Below, piece after piece: positions 1-14,700 of a stretch of DNA of 64,000 bases; position 1 is the first letter of the stretch; each line of letters opens with the position of its first letter. Source of the stretch: Albula goreensis (Eukaryota > Chordata > Actinopteri > Albuliformes > Albulidae); contig CM040763.1 of the NCBI GenBank assembly GCA_022829145.1, positions 3,447,842-3,511,841 of the forward strand, given 5' to 3'. Both the position numbers and the translations under genes were made by a program. A model generated the notes under the pieces. That model was not told where the DNA came from and did not search any database. It worked only from the letters and a program-made list of their open reading frames with translations.

Positions 1-2262
1 ACTGCCTTTTTTCACACATCCAGAGTTCAGGATCAGAGTCAAAATTAACTCTGGTCTTTTATCACTTTGAATTATTTAGTGTGCCAACAAAGAACATGCT
101 CAAGTTTACATAAATGATTGAAAATGTTCCATCTTAATTCGATGAATAAATAATGAATGGCTGATACTTTGTACAGAGTGCACTTTTAAAACTTTAAAAT
201 TTTAGCACAGGATAGAAGATGTAAGGATTGTATGGTTAGATTTCTGTCTTTATGAGGCGTAGACATAACCAAAGCAATTCAGCCTTACTGTGCAGGAAAG
301 ACACTGGAATGTTGTGGCATTTCGCTGGAAGAATTTCCTCATTTTTGATGTAATGCAAATAAATGATTACATTTAAAAATGAATAATTTACTCTGCATAG
401 CTACATGCCACTGTACATGTGTAGCCCCTCTGTAATTCTTGCACGACTATGAAAATTATCCTGCTTTGTGATGACTTTCTGGGGTTTATAAGTAATTGTA
501 TATTATTTGTGTAAGTACTCAGGTACAACTCGTAAGAAAAATTCATACTAAGCTTCAGTGTTATCCACACCTATTCAATATATTCGATCAAATTGCAATT
601 ATGCAAAATTAAGAAATGTTATTTTAGAATTTGATTACAAGAAGAAAAAAAAAACAATTCTCATTGCCAGGGTTCAGCATTCTAAGTACAAGGCTCTTGA
701 AGTGCTATGCTCAACATCCACAATGAGAAACATGTTTTCTGTGCTTGGCAGAATAAGGATGGAATGCACAGTCATGTCTGAATGAAACAATAAGACAAGG
801 CCACGCTTCCACATGGCTGAAATAGTGGTAGGTAAAGCTGCAAGGAGAGGAGAACACGTTCCATCTCCGTTGTATAATAATGATTCATTTCCTGTGCTGG
901 AGACTAAAATCTGCATGCCAGCAGGGTTATTTTGGACCCTTATTTCATTTTTGTTGACAAAACCTGAGCAGGAAAAGGAGCCTTCAATCGAATAAAAGCG
1001 GGGATGGCTGTGTGGGTTTGCAATAAAATATTTCAAGCTCCTTTAGAGCTGAAATTCTCTTCAGCCTGTATGCACAACAGAACTCTAGTGGGACTGAGTT
1101 TTATTAAGTCTTTTCTCTAGAGGATTCGAAATACATTTTTCCCACTTTTTTTTCAGCAGGAACCATCCATTGAATTTTTACACCTGGCATATGTGAGAAA
1201 TTATAATATAAAACTATTTTTACTACCTGTATATTTTACAAGTTAGTAAAGTGGAACCAGTCACATTGATGTACCGTCTGTGATCTTGTGTTTTGTTCTC
1301 GGCCAATCCTACACCGAACTATATGCGTAAAAACTGTTCCGCAAAACAACTGTGATATTGAGACTACCTTTTCATTGGTAGGACTAGGAGCCTTTAGGCT
1401 CTTGTTGCTTTTGTTGGAGGCGGCTGCTCAAGGATATATTAGGAAAAAGAACAGACACGTAACGCTGTCACAGCAGTTGGATAGGAGACATAATCTGGAA
1501 TGTATCGGTGAAAAGACAGATAAGGCCTTAATGTGTGAAAGAGGCAGAACTTGTGAAAGCACTCCTCAGCTCCACTTCTCAACATCCGTTTTTTTTTTTC
1601 ACGTTTGGTAAATGTATCATGCCAATCAGCTGGCGATATGGATCTGAAGGCGATAAGGGATTTGTGTCCTCCGTTTGACTGAATAATTTGAAATTGGAGG
1701 TGGAGGGTTTTAGCCAATCTCTTACTTCCTGTTGCGGAGGTTTGGAACAGTGTGAGCTGGTGTGTGGCTCACTGAACCAGAGCAGAAACAATCATATATT
1801 GGAGCCTGCTTGGAGAACCCTCCACCTGACCTCTCACAGTCCTTTCTTATTGGTTTTCTTAATCATCCTCTCCATGAGTACCTCTGTGTCAGTACTGGTA
1901 TGTGAGAGTTTGGAATGAACTTAACTTTTGTATGAAATAACCAGTCAGTCTCAGATTCTCACATTCATTATGTCTGATGCAACGTGTTTGTGCTGCTCAG
2001 TGGGGGAATGTGTTGTTGTTATTAAATTTCAAACAATTAACTCCAGCTGTGATCATAAATCTAAAAGTGATATTTAAGATAACACCATGTGACAAATGAT
2101 TTTTGTAGTTATGACAAATCATCGGTTAATGGACTGAATATTATAAATGCATTTCCTTTCACATATATGCACTCTTAAAGTCTTTTCCAGACAGTAGCAG
2201 TTCCCTGTTTTGCTCCAGGTGTGAAAGAATGAAATGACCTTGAGCCACATTGCTACAACTAA

Positions 2263-2312
2263 CTAACCAACCAACCAACCAACCAACCAACCAACCAACC
2301 AACCAAACAACC
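2263..2312. repeat. (AACC)n microsatellite
   Basis: About eleven tandem AACC tetranucleotides. Confidence 0.95.
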
Positions 2313-3439
2313 ACATGCTGGCTGTTGTGCCAGGAGGTCTAGACCCCTGTATTGATTCAGTATATAGCCATTGGGTATATAGCCATCCTGAAGCCAGCCT
2401 GTTTTAATGGACAATAATTAGAACAGTCCCTACACACTGCATGAAAAAGGACAAAATAACTCTGCATCAAAACAACAACAGCAGCTTCAGGGCCCAAATT
2501 AAACTCCAGCGTTGAGCTGAGATCATTTTTGCAGGGGGTCCATTTTATACACTCTTGTCCCTTGACTGTCCAAATGGGATTTTCTTCCCCTTTGTTTAAG
2601 CAGCCCAAAATACAGCTGTGACCTGCAGCATCTAGGGGCTAAAAATGTCAGGGTTAAAATGCTATTGGTTTGTGCTCACGGCTATTTTTACAAAGTGATT
2701 CCGGGCAGTTAGTCAGGCAGAGTCGTTCTCTGCACAGAGGATGCTATGCTAAAATCCACAAGCTTGGGGCTGACTTGAGCTCTATTTGCTATGTGTTACA
2801 GGCTCCCCTGTTATTCAGACATGTGCATACATATTAGAGTATGTTTGTGTTTTGTGTGTGCTTGCTTGTGTGTGTGTGCATGGGTACTTATGTACGAATA
2901 ATGCATATTGATGGCAGAAGTGAGACCAACAAAGAGAAAGCTAAAGAAACCGTAAAGAATTTCTAATACTTGAATATGTGTAAAGGAACATTGAAAGAAA
3001 TATAACTTGCCAAATACAGGCACAGGTAACTATCCAAAAAATATTGATATGACATTGTTATGGTCCTGGCAACAGAGCTGCCGTCTGTCTGTCCATAGAT
3101 GGCGCTGTTTAACAGTTTAAATACAAGATTGTGGCAAGGTCTGTTTTGATGGGAGAAACATCCAAACGGATGAAGCACAGTGCATCAATGAAAGTTTGGG
3201 TTGAGCCATCATATACCAACACAAACAGCACACTCAGTATATTGGAATGCTCAGTTTGTTTGTAGTGTGGTAAATTGGGTTTGTTACTCAGGTAAGGTTC
3301 ACAATTAATTGCCAATATTCATCTTTATCTTCATTGACAAAGCCTGTCAAGTTCATGGAACTGAACTTGCCAGACTGTTCTTGTAAAGAAAAAGCATAAC
3401 ACTCATTCAGTTGTCAATCAATGGTCATGCGGACAATGC

Positions 3440-3650
3440 TGACTAAATCCTGGCCAGTGTGGTGTTTTAGATGAAATGTTAAACTTGGGACTTGGTTCTA
3501 CATTACACATTACAAAAATAAATAAATGAATAAATACTGGGTTGGGAATTTGTTTGCCTACCAAATTCCCAACCCGGTTCTCTCAATCTGGCCATGTAGG
3601 CTAATCATTCCTGATCAATTCCCATTTTATCTGCTTTTGGAATTCCCTCC
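3440..3650 (+). mobile_element. SINE-B copy, degenerate
   Basis: The sequence TTAGATGAAATGTTAAAC, then AAATTCCCAACCC, CTCTCAATCTGGCC and CTAATCATTCCTGATCAATT follows the order of a repeat widespread in teleosts and shared with 50270-50570. A near-perfect hairpin (3536-3551 with 3563-3578) lies inside. Confidence 0.6.
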
Positions 3651-5751
3651 TTATCCTGTTTGGTGAGAGGTCTGTCTGTGAAATGGCTGGTGTCCATCCC
3701 ACAGGCAACCGCTACACATTACTGGAACCTGATGTGAACCTCCCTCCTTAACAATTAAATATGTTTTTATGTAATGGAAAATATGATGTAACTGTAGTGC
3801 ATTATTATCATTAATTAGTTGGTTTGAAGCATTAATGGGCTGATCAAGCAGATCAATACACTGGAGGTGCAGGCAGAAATGAAGAATCTGTACATCAACG
3901 TCCCTGCAGAAGCAAGGGACGTTCACAATTCAGCAGCAATTTTGCACACATATCGCTGCCCTTTCTTAACACAGCACACCAGTCATTTTAGAAACTGTCT
4001 CGTATTTTGCAGGGGAAGTGGCTGCACGTGGGTATGTGCCTGTCTTTGAGGAAAAGAAAAATGTCCTGTGTCTTGCATACTGACACTTGCATTGCGAGTG
4101 TACGCAAAACTATTCATTGATTTATTTTTCCAGCTTTCGCACTCTTCGTCTCTTGAGCACATCAAACATATGCGGTCCCCAGGCGCACACCTTGTCTGAA
4201 CTCCGCTGATGTCTCATCGTTTTTTGAATGCTGTCTGAATGAGAGTGGATGAAGGCGAAGTCCCCGTAGAATTGATATCTGAAATGATTTGACTCCAGAT
4301 TATTTCCACCCTGCCAATAGGAAAGGGGCCATGTAAACATCATAGAGAGCACAGTGCAGTTCCGACCACTCTCAGGAGCTAAATAATTGCACCGATCCAT
4401 GACCCATAAACCTCCATGTATCTTGTCGTGAATCTTAAACAATCTGGTTTTGAAAAAAAAAAAAAAAAGAAAGGGAAAACATGCCTGCCTGACAACGAAG
4501 TGAGAATGCAAGTAAACATCCTGGATAAATTCTGCCGCTCACTTCGGGGGGCGAAAGCACATCCTCTTGATTTGTGTCAAGGCTGATCAAATTGCACGGT
4601 TGTGATTTTGAAATGCTAACTTCTTAAAAAGTAAAAAAAAACAAACAAAAAACTGCAGGTGCGTGGGATATTTTTGATTGGAGTAGAAATGGTTCCTGTA
4701 GCTGATTTCACGCGGTCTCTTTAGTGTGCAGATCCCATCGTGCTTATTATCAAATCAGAAAGCGGTTTGAGATGGGTACTTTTGGCGGGCACCCTGTTGA
4801 GTGTTGACTAACAATTTGAAAAACAGGGGGGTTCTTGTCAACAAATGGAAAAAACCAAGTCGAAAGCTTTGCATACAGCTTTGTGAACACAATACAACAT
4901 ACTATGGCACCACGTGTCATACGATGCTAAATCAGTAGCCACGCTAAAAATATGATAATGGGCTGGCTGGGAGTCAGCGAACTCTGTGTAAGCGCTGGGA
5001 CACAGCCTGTGCCGATCGTGTCCTCAGGTGCAGTGCCACCAGGTGAAGCCCGAACAGTGACGGAGAGCTACAGTCTTGGCTTGAGACCCATCAAAAGTGA
5101 CACACTGGCCAAAATCGGCAGCTTGGGCCAGCTCACCCTTTTGACTCTGCAGTCACTGGGTATTGATTGAATGACACGACCTCCGCCTTTGCGGTCTAAG
5201 CTGCTTGGCAACGCCGGCTCATTATATCATCCAAGGGTTAGGAAGAGCCATCTGTCTAGAGGCAAGAGATCAGAGAATGCCCACTGTGTTCCCAGTCCTC
5301 CTTCACTCCCCAGGAGTAAGTTCAAGTTCAACTTTCTCTTCGAAGCAGACGGCGGGTAGTGTTAGTTCACACTGCAGTCTGTGCATTCTTCTTCATCTCA
5401 AACGGTAACCAGAAAATATGCACTTGTGAGGGAGAATAAAAAAAAGGTTTTGATCAAGAGAGAAAATATCAAAAGGATGATTTCTTTAGAACAGCTTCAG
5501 TTGGGTATTGGTGCTCAATAAAGATCTGGAAGCCAACCGAATGACACTCTTCGATTCCGCCATTTGACAGCCAGTAGAGGAATGAGAACGAACAGTGTTG
5601 GGTGTGAATGCCTGAAGCACAAGAAAAAGATAGCTGAATGTGTCACTCCGAATGGAATTAGGACAAAATTTGACAGCCATAAATCATTAAAGCCTTATTT
5701 CACAGAAATAATTGAAGGTCGCCACTTAATTGCACTTTTTTCATTCCTTAG

Positions 5752-5803
5752 GTGCATCCTTCATCAACTGTGCTTGACTTGAAAAATCGCTTCCATAAAG
5801 CAT
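5752..5803 (+). CDS. tecrl: tecrl exon (ubiquitin-like region)
   Basis: The acceptor TTCCTTAG precedes the exon and the donor GTGAGT follows it. It encodes [17 protein letters not shown] plus one base of the next Cys codon. This aligns with human TECRL around QSSTIHDVKQKFHKAC, in the ubiquitin-like region. The exon starts in phase 0, so the preceding exon must end on a full codon. No such exon was found in 1-5751. Confidence 0.88.
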
Positions 5804-8800
5804 GTGAGTATTGTCTTTCAAAGAGCACTGTTTTTCTTTATCTAGCTCTCCCACCCACTTGTGCATCCATACACTTCCTGTTCCAGATCCAAAATGAGTA
5901 AGCAATCTGTCTTTATACATTAGATGAATACTAAGAAAATTTGGAAGACTGAATCGCTTTTTGGCGAAGAGAAGAAGAGATGCACCATGCTTTTATGACC
6001 TTTAACCTCACAGGAAGTGCTCCCTGCAGTAGACATTAGAGGAAGTGTGTTGATGCGCTATAATTTGGTGGTTTTGTGTTTATGAGCTGGACTCTTTCAA
6101 AGCAAAGCATCAGCTTTTTATTCTCACCCCTCTGGAGTATTCAGGACAGCATGAGCTTCAACTTCTCCAAATGCCCACCCACACTATTTTCAAGGGATAA
6201 AAGGTTCCAGCTTAGTCTCAGAGTTTCCTCCCTATGCAGAAATAGAAGGACATCCACTGTTTCCCTTATGACTAACACACAAACACACAAATGACAAGCT
6301 GTTCTTTAGTGCACAGACAGTATGTGGATTCAGGATGAAGACTGAGTAGGACATCTTCAGAATCCTTTTTTAATGCCTCTATGATATGACATCGATTTTT
6401 AAAGGTCTCCAAAGTAAGGAATAGTCAGAATGCATCTTTAAGAATCGCTCAGGTTCTTTTGAGTAAGCAATCAGAATTAAGACACGGGGCGCCATGTCTT
6501 GATTTATACTTCTGTTGGTGAATTGGAAGGAATGCACTGTCAAAATACATAGAAACCGCGTCTTACTTTTAAGTTGTCATATCCATGTCCACCAGGGGGC
6601 AGTAAAACACTTTATAAGGAATCACATGAATGAGCAAAGTTTTCATTTCCACAGTGTTTTCAATTCAGCTACAGAAGTTCAACTTTCTGTCTCGCCCAGA
6701 TCTACTGAGTTTAGTTACACAGATGTGTGTTAATTTTTCATTGTTCAACCATATGTAGAATGTCATATCATTGACTGTAGCATGGATTGGGCCGTTTCAT
6801 AAATGGACGGGCTTTGAGGGCAAAATAGTGGCTGGGGTTTTACAATATTAGAAGTGGCATTCATATGTTAATTTGCATACTCTGTTATTTTAACCATTGT
6901 CAATTATGACCTCTTACTTATGGTCAAAGGACGTTTTTCCCATGGAATATTAAACAAGTACTTGACAAAGAGTATGCTACATTACTGATGTATATGATCC
7001 CTTTTTCCTGGAGATAAAACGTTCTCAAATGAAGTGTGAGCATTGAAAGAAAACTATGAAGGGGAGGGATGGCTGGTTGCACAAATGATGCTCCTACCAG
7101 CAGCAATCGCAAAGCGAGCGCAAAATTCGTTCTTTTTTCTTTTATTCTTCGCAACAAGACAGCGAAAGTCCACGTCCGGCGTTTCTATGGAAACCCGAAG
7201 CTTCTATGTCAGTTAATTTCCCCCGCGGGCTGTCCGCAAAGTTAAGAATAAGGGTCCAGATTGATGAGGCTGCGGTCTGCTGTTTGTGCCGTCGTCTAAT
7301 TGTCTCCCTGACTGTGCGACTGAATGAGGAATATTTGCTCTTAAGGCTATTGTCCATCAGTGATACAGTATAAAGTAGTCTACCCACATTATTAGTGTGC
7401 CGCTGCTGGGTTAGATTCCTGCGCTGTGATTCATAGGTGATTTAAATGTAGTTCAGACTGTGGAGGCACGGCTTACAGGAGAATGTAGCGCTGGACCCAA
7501 CGCAGTGGTAATTCCTCCTTCCACCAAAACGGAGCTAATGAAACACATGTTGCCACACCGGAGCATTTCTCCCGTTCTGCGAATTGCTGAATAAAACAGC
7601 CTTGAAGCTTAATAACTGGTAAGATAAACACCAGGGAATGCTGCCGACAGACTTTGAAGGCTAACAGATATAAGAACCCATTCTAGACGTGTTCGGGTAA
7701 GCGGCGAGAGGATTCTCCACGTGGCGGAAAGTCATTTGCACCAGCTTTAACGACTGCTAGCCTTGTTGTAGGCTTATTTGATGGCCCGTAGCCTACAGAC
7801 GCTTTCCTGTTTTCTGCTATTTAGAAAGTTTTCACGAATGCAGGAGAAAATTTAGATCCCAGGCTTCACACAGAGATCCAATACGCAGAGTTTTATTGGC
7901 CATTACGCTGTCGGATTGGGAACATTTTCTGAGATATTGAGAGTGTAAACACCCTGGAAGTGTCTGTAATTTATTTCATACATGAATCATCTTAAGTGTG
8001 GAATGAAAGCATTTCTCCATGTATGAATTCTGACCAAAAATTGCAGTGCTATGTTATCTGCCACAGAGCTGTATATACACAAGAAATGTCCATGTATGGA
8101 ATTCAGAGGAATCCAGAGGAACCATTTGATACTTGTAAGGTTATGGCGCACATCAAGGGAACTAATAATATGCTTCAGGAATTATCTGTGTATTTCAGCA
8201 TATCAAAAACATTGCGGGTCAAAATACCCTTGGGTATCGATCTGTTTTCACCCAGTGCCCAGTTTGAAACCTGTGTTGTTGCTGACGTAGAAAAGCGGCA
8301 GGAGCGACTCTTAATCCGGGTTGAACATGCAAAGCCCGTCATTGACTGGCGATCTGGGAGGCTATTCTCCCTCCTGGAAGTCCTGGGTTTTAGACGCCGA
8401 CCGCTGCTCTGTCGCCCTTTGGAAATGTCACCGTGTGGATGCTTCCCAAGGTGAATTACACTTGATAGCCTACCAGGCCTGCTGGCCTTCAATGAACCCT
8501 GAAATAGGCCTTCTCACTTTGGTGCCATTGGGGGGGGTGTTCCTGTTTTATGAATGTATTTATTTTGGACACCCTGCTCAAGCCCTCATTAATCATTGTC
8601 AATGTGCTGCTCAAACAAGCTCTACTCAAGAGTTTCATGAACAATATAGCACAGGGTCATGCATTCTTCTAATGCACATCTTATTTAAAACTGAAAATGA
8701 GCCCTGCTATTGACATTGAGCTGCAGTAGGATAGGGCACAAACTAAAGACGCATATTAAAACTACAGGGTGTTTGGCATTCTCTTCGATTTGGTGATTAA

Positions 8801-11644
8801 CTGTCTGGCAGTGGGTCTTAATCATGTGAGTGTTGCTATTGGCCAGCAGCCCTGAAGGTAGGTCATAATGAGCTGGTGCATCATCCATTGAGGACTGGAC
8901 ACAATCGACTGGCTTGTCTGTGTCTAATTGAACACGTCCTTCTGGCAGCAGTGCGGTATAATGCCTAGCGAGCTGGGATTTTAACTAGCAGCACAGATAG
9001 TGCTGTTAGCAGCCACAGGTTCAAGTCCCAGGTGAGACACTTCTCTAAGACAAGGGCCTTTATCAGTAAGAAAAGTGCTTCAGCAAATATTCAGCTGTAT
9101 AATAAATAGTGTTCTCAAATCCGTAAGTCACTCTAGAGTCTTGACAAAGGTATCTGCTAAATGCTTGAAATGTACTGTAATGGCAATCAGTAGCAAGAGG
9201 TTAGCATACTCCAGTTAGGCTTGAACTGTTCTCACTCAGTGACAAAGGTAATGGAATGCAGGCTGAAAAAGAAGCAACAGCTGGCAGACTGAACCTCAAA
9301 GAAGAGTGTATGCTTTTTCCTGATCTCACACAGGGCGTTGCAGCGATGGGAATACAGCTTATATATATAGTTGGCCATTCGGAATTTGGAGAAAAGAAAA
9401 AACAATGAAAACAGCAGAAGCCACTGGGAAAATACTGTCTCGAGGTAATATCCCAGAAATAAAAAAATTAAAAAAATGTACAGGGAGCCAAATAATATAA
9501 ATAGTCTAGTAATTGTGTTATTATGTGTACTCTTATTAAAGGGCAAAATAAATGAATTAACTAATAATTTACAAGAATGAAAGAGCGAGCTATAATTCCC
9601 ATTGATTTGGCTCACTAGAGCTTTACTGATTGCAGTAGTTATACTCTGCAATTGATCAAATGAAAATTGTAATTATTCACAGAATGCACACAGAAATACT
9701 TTAGAAATGCAGGAAACCTTTTGCAGTGAAACTAATTAACTATTTAAAATAAACTGGTCTCAGTCTAGATACCATATATCATTTTTTGCACAGCTCACAA
9801 TATTGATCTTTGTACTTCTCTCTTGGATTGCTCTGCCATGGAAACAGCTCAGTGTCTTTGTGTGCAATTATCAAATCAGGTGAAACAACAATACAGTATT
9901 AATTTTCTCTGAATCGCTCCTAGAAAACATCATGAGGACGTGTGTTGATCATAATTAAAGCTTGTTTTCCCGTATTATTTTGCTTCTGAACAGTGAAGTT
10001 GTGCATTTTAAACACTTCAGTTGAATGTCCTCCAGTGCAGCAAAATATCTAACACAGCATCTACGTTTGTTAAGCACAGCTAATGCCATCTAGAGTTTCT
10101 GTAGCCACATAATGATACCCCGAAATGGGCATATTAGTCCTGTATCTAGAGGAGAATGCCATGCTGATGTTTCGTTTTGTTTTGCGCAGGTCCTGGTTGG
10201 TACCCTTCCCGCACAGGCCTCAGAATTGACCCCAGTAAGTGACGCGTCCAGTTGGTTTCAAAATAACTCATACAGTACAACGCAATGCAGCACACTGCAG
10301 TACCATGCAGCCCCATTACATTTAGATTACATTACATTACATTACATTATAGGCATTTAGCAGACGCTCTTATCCAGAGATCCACACTGTTCCACATCTA
10401 GCCCTATGCCTTATTGAATACCTGTTCAGAGAATGGAGTCAGGTGTGTGACCAGCTGTGAAATACTGACTCACCTGAGCTGAAGAGTCTCTCACATTAAC
10501 CCCTCTGCTGTGACCGGAGAGACCTCTGCATCATCAATCACTAGGAAACGCACAGGGGAGATTTCTCCTGGGCGTTAGCGTGTCATAACACAGGAGAAAA
10601 AGCCAGCCTGCCTTTTTACTATACCTTTGTTATTTAGCTGCGCAAAACAGAGAGATGGTTTCTAAGAAATTAATTGAATTGTTCTTCGCAGTTAAATAAT
10701 ACTGACACCTGCACTTGGTGTACATTCAGGTTTACATGCAGGGAAGAAAGAGAAGCATTGCCTTCTGGGAAATTATTTTAAAGGTTCTGTAAAGCCCTGT
10801 TGAGATCAAAACAGCGGAAGGAGATGAGACCAGACTGGAGATTTCAGTGCAATCTTAGGATGTTACTGGCTAAAGACTGCACATTCCACAGCAAATGACG
10901 GTTAACAAATTAAATTGCTGTTTCCATAACAACAAGGCAGCATCACTGATCTGTGGTCAGCCTGGACCAGCAGCTTCTGAAAACAGCAGTTAGATTCTTT
11001 GGGACTGATATCTCTGATCATCACAAACACAAATGGCTAAGCCTGACGTTGACAATGTGGTTGCCTGTGAAGAAGAAGTGAGAGAGGAAGGTCTGAGAAA
11101 GTTTGGGAAGGCCCCCTTTTATGGAGATTAAATATATTGAACTATGCTACAATAAAATGAATTAGGAAGAGCTATCAGAACAGATACTGTAAGCCTCCAA
11201 ATGTTTTTGGCAGACACACAAGCGTTTGTTTTCAGATAACATTTGCATCATCCATCATCATCTTTTCAGTCACTTTTTAGACAGTGCTGTTGGTTCAGAT
11301 TTTAGCGTCAGCAGTGGCAGCCCTGTCAGTGCTGTCTGGTTGTACTTGGGAGTCTGCTCTAATGTGACACAACTGGCTTTATCCCACAAAGGGGGCTTTG
11401 AAGCTAGGATTGCAGCTGCAACAATTGCTCCTATCCATCCCCGCTTGCTCCTAACCGTGAACCAACCGCCCAACAGCAGTGGTCCTCAGACGTGGTCCTG
11501 CCGAGCCACAGAGCCTGCTGGCTTTGTCTTTAAACCAGTGCTGACCTGAGAGGCCAGAAAAAGCAAGTTAACTGCATCAGCAAAAACCTGCAGATTCTGT
11601 GACTGCCTAGGACCAGAAGTGAGGACCACTGGACACACACACAT

Positions 11645-11729
<85 letters not shown>

Positions 11730-14700
11730 CACATACACACACACATATACACACATATATAGGTAGTATTGTTATGTGCACACATACATACATGTCATAA
11801 ATAATTTGGAAAAATCTGAAACCGTGCAGTGTCTGAAAACACCATTGGTATTCCACTACACAAACAAACTAAACAAACGCACTCTGAACACATGTCATCT
11901 CGCAACACGCTGTAATTTCACACACCCGGACGAGCCTCAAATTATTTTAGGAAGTACCAATAAATTAATTTCCTACTTATCTGCTCCACCAAGGATGCGT
12001 TTGCGGGAAAACAGCGGCCATGGTCATGGGCAGCCCAGCTCATTACACAGCTGTGTAATCTAGTTTACGCAGTATCAGATTGGGGAAGGAGTGTGTCTCT
12101 GCACAGGGCCAGCACTGTTTAACAAGGCAGGTCAACTGAGACCTCAGTTTTCTTTCAAAGTGATGACTTGGACTGTCAAATTAGGGAGGGCTATAAAGGT
12201 ATTGCATATCCAGTCAGATACAGCGCAATGTCTTGGTAGCCAGATGTTGAGAGCCAGGCTTTATGGAACTTTGACAGGGAACACTGCCCCCTACTGGTCC
12301 ACACACACACACCTCTTCGAGCTGCAAGGTAGCTTTCCTTTGGCATCACCGATCCATGTGCTAACCTCGCCCGCACCGACATCAGAGGGGTTGGTGGTGG
12401 TATGGCTGCTGGCAGAACTATGGCGGGGGCATTGTCTTTCTTGTCAGTCTTCACTTTTGAGGGAAAACTGCAAAATGCTAAGCCTGTAATTTAAAAATGA
12501 AAAAAAAAAAAGTCGCCTGGTAGCGCCCGACTTGGAATAGTAATAGGACTGAATCCCTTTAATGAATAATGAATTAGGCGAGCTCATATCCTGAAAGGTA
12601 GTGAAATTCTAATCTGTGCCCAGTATCGGCATTTGGGTGGAAGGAGTAATGATGTTGCCCATTCAGAATTCCTGAATATTTTCAAACGTATTTTTGAGCA
12701 TCAGTTTTTTATATTTTTTTGTAATAGGAACAAGGCAGAGAACCTTAAATGTTCTCTTATTACGTAGACTGAAGGTAAAGACTGGATATACGGCACGCTG
12801 GGAAAGTTTTTTTTTTTCTTTCCCACTTTAATAGTGATCTTATTCTCCTCTTTATCAGCTGTTTCTGCTGGTACACTCAGACAGAGCAGGTTACGCCGGG
12901 TCAAGTGTTTCATAACGTTCCTCAGCGATGCGACCGGCATCTGCTTTCCTCGCCGCTCGCTCTAGTGGCTCCATCATCTCCATCCTGGCGAACGGCATGC
13001 ATCTGGATGCACCTGTCTCCTGTCAATCAACCTGGGCTCCTCCAAGCCCCCTCATTAAGCCCGGAGCCCATATGGCTACGCGCCCAAACGGGGGGGCACG
13101 TTCTCCGGGGAGGAGGAGCGGGCGGGCGGGCGGGCGGGTGGACGGGCGTTAGGCCGCCCTCGCCGCGCTTCCGCAGGTACGCGAAATATGGTCATCGTGC
13201 TGGGGGCATCTATAACGCGCCTCTCGCAGATGTTTCCCCTGGATTCCCCCCCTACCCACCAGATGTCCCCAGCAAGCATGGACGTTGATGAACGGAGGCA
13301 ACCTGGAAGAGCGACCTACTGGGAACGGGATAGAGCGTTCAGACCTGAGGAAGGCTCCTACTGCGTAGGATTGATATCGACATGTTATGCAGCAGTGCTG
13401 TGCCCTGTAGGCTAAATTTGGATGAATCTGATGGTCCTACAGGGATTACTGTACATATTTGAATGGCACATTTTCCCCATGAAAATGATGGAAAGTTTTT
13501 TTCTGAAAACGTATCCAACTGACAAACCATGTAATCAAAACATGCCGGTTAGCTTGATGTTGTCAGTTTTACAGTATTGACACCTTGCATCAAGTAAACA
13601 AGATTTTTTTTTTGACTAATTTGGCATAAAATTATCTTAATTCCATTAATAGAAAGAGCAGTGAGGAAAGAAAAACACCTGTGTGAATCATGTGTGTATG
13701 GATATATTCAAGATATAAAATTCATTAATATTAATGATAAAAATGAATGCTAAATCTTCAATTAAAACAATTTTTAAAAAAAAAATTAAGTGAAATCTTT
13801 TAACTTGAAATTTAATATATAAAATATTGTGTCACTATCTCAATTGACATAAAACATGAATTATGAATAGCTAAATGTCTGCATCAAAATGGGTTTAACT
13901 GTAGTTACCTCTAGCTGTAACTGAGTGTGGATAAATGTGTCTTTTACGTTGACCTATAATTCAATGAAAATGTTAGTGTTTAACTCACTAAGTTTGTTTA
14001 GATAATTTCGGAGATCTCTGTGAACTTTGTAAAGAAAATGACTAACAGGTGCTGTAAGCCAAAGCCGTGGAAACATTTTATTGGATCCAGGTCTATATGG
14101 TTAATCTAATCTTTAGTTGTAATCTTTGAAACCTATTTAATTATTTTCATGTACTGTTACAGAATCATATAACTGATTATGAGGAAATTTGTGGTCAGCC
14201 CAGTGTTACGCTTGGGAGGTACTCTGCAGTGCATGCAGTACAGATAGTGTTATCTTTTCGTGTCATTTTACCAGCTTAGCCAGGGACATCTACTGTGCAG
14301 AATTCCGTCAATGTAGAGCAGTGACTGTCGCTCCATGTTGGTGGCCAACTGCTCAGTTTGGACACTGCCATTTCCCTGCAGAACTCTGTCAATGTAGAGC
14401 AGTGACTGTAGCTCCATGCTGGTGGCCGACTGCTCAGTTTGGACACTGCCATTTCCCTGCAGAACTCAGTCAATGTAGAGCAGTGACTGTAGCTCCATGC
14501 TGGTGGCCGACTGCTCAGTTTGGACACTGCCATTTCCCTGCAGAACTCAGTCAATGTAGAGCAGTGACTGTAGCTCCATGCTGGTGGCCGACTGCTCAGT
14601 TTGGACACTGCCATTTCCCTGCAGAACTCTGTCAATGTAGAGCAGTGACTGTAGCTCCATGCTGGTGGCCGACTGCTCAGTTTGGACACTGCCATTTCCC

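Larger units (their letters stand above)
1..5751. other. upstream tecrl intron or 5' region
   Basis: No exon was recognised here. A search for the expected preceding tecrl exon (a FEIEIFDAQTRKQICILDK-like peptide ending on a full codon before GT) found none, so that exon is probably left of the window. The stretch is AT-rich and contains the AACC repeat at 2263-2312 and a SINE-B copy around 3440-3650. The rest is unremarkable. Confidence 0.6.

Noticed and set aside
3091-3104. Another CTCF-like site (CCATAGATGGCGC)
   Set aside because: One base is missing relative to the consensus spacing, so the match is poor.
1-5751. Missing N-terminal exon of tecrl
   Set aside because: I looked for a peptide like FEIEIFDAQTRKQICILDK ending on a codon boundary before GT and found no acceptable candidate. 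It is probably outside the window.
7181-7194. GTTTCTATGGAAAC as an RFX X-box
   Set aside because: The half-sites match the X-box only weakly and there is no promoter context.
7996-8713. Overlapping + strand ORFs of 152 and 130 residues
   Set aside because: No recognisable domain, no consistent codon pattern, and both lie inside a tecrl intron.
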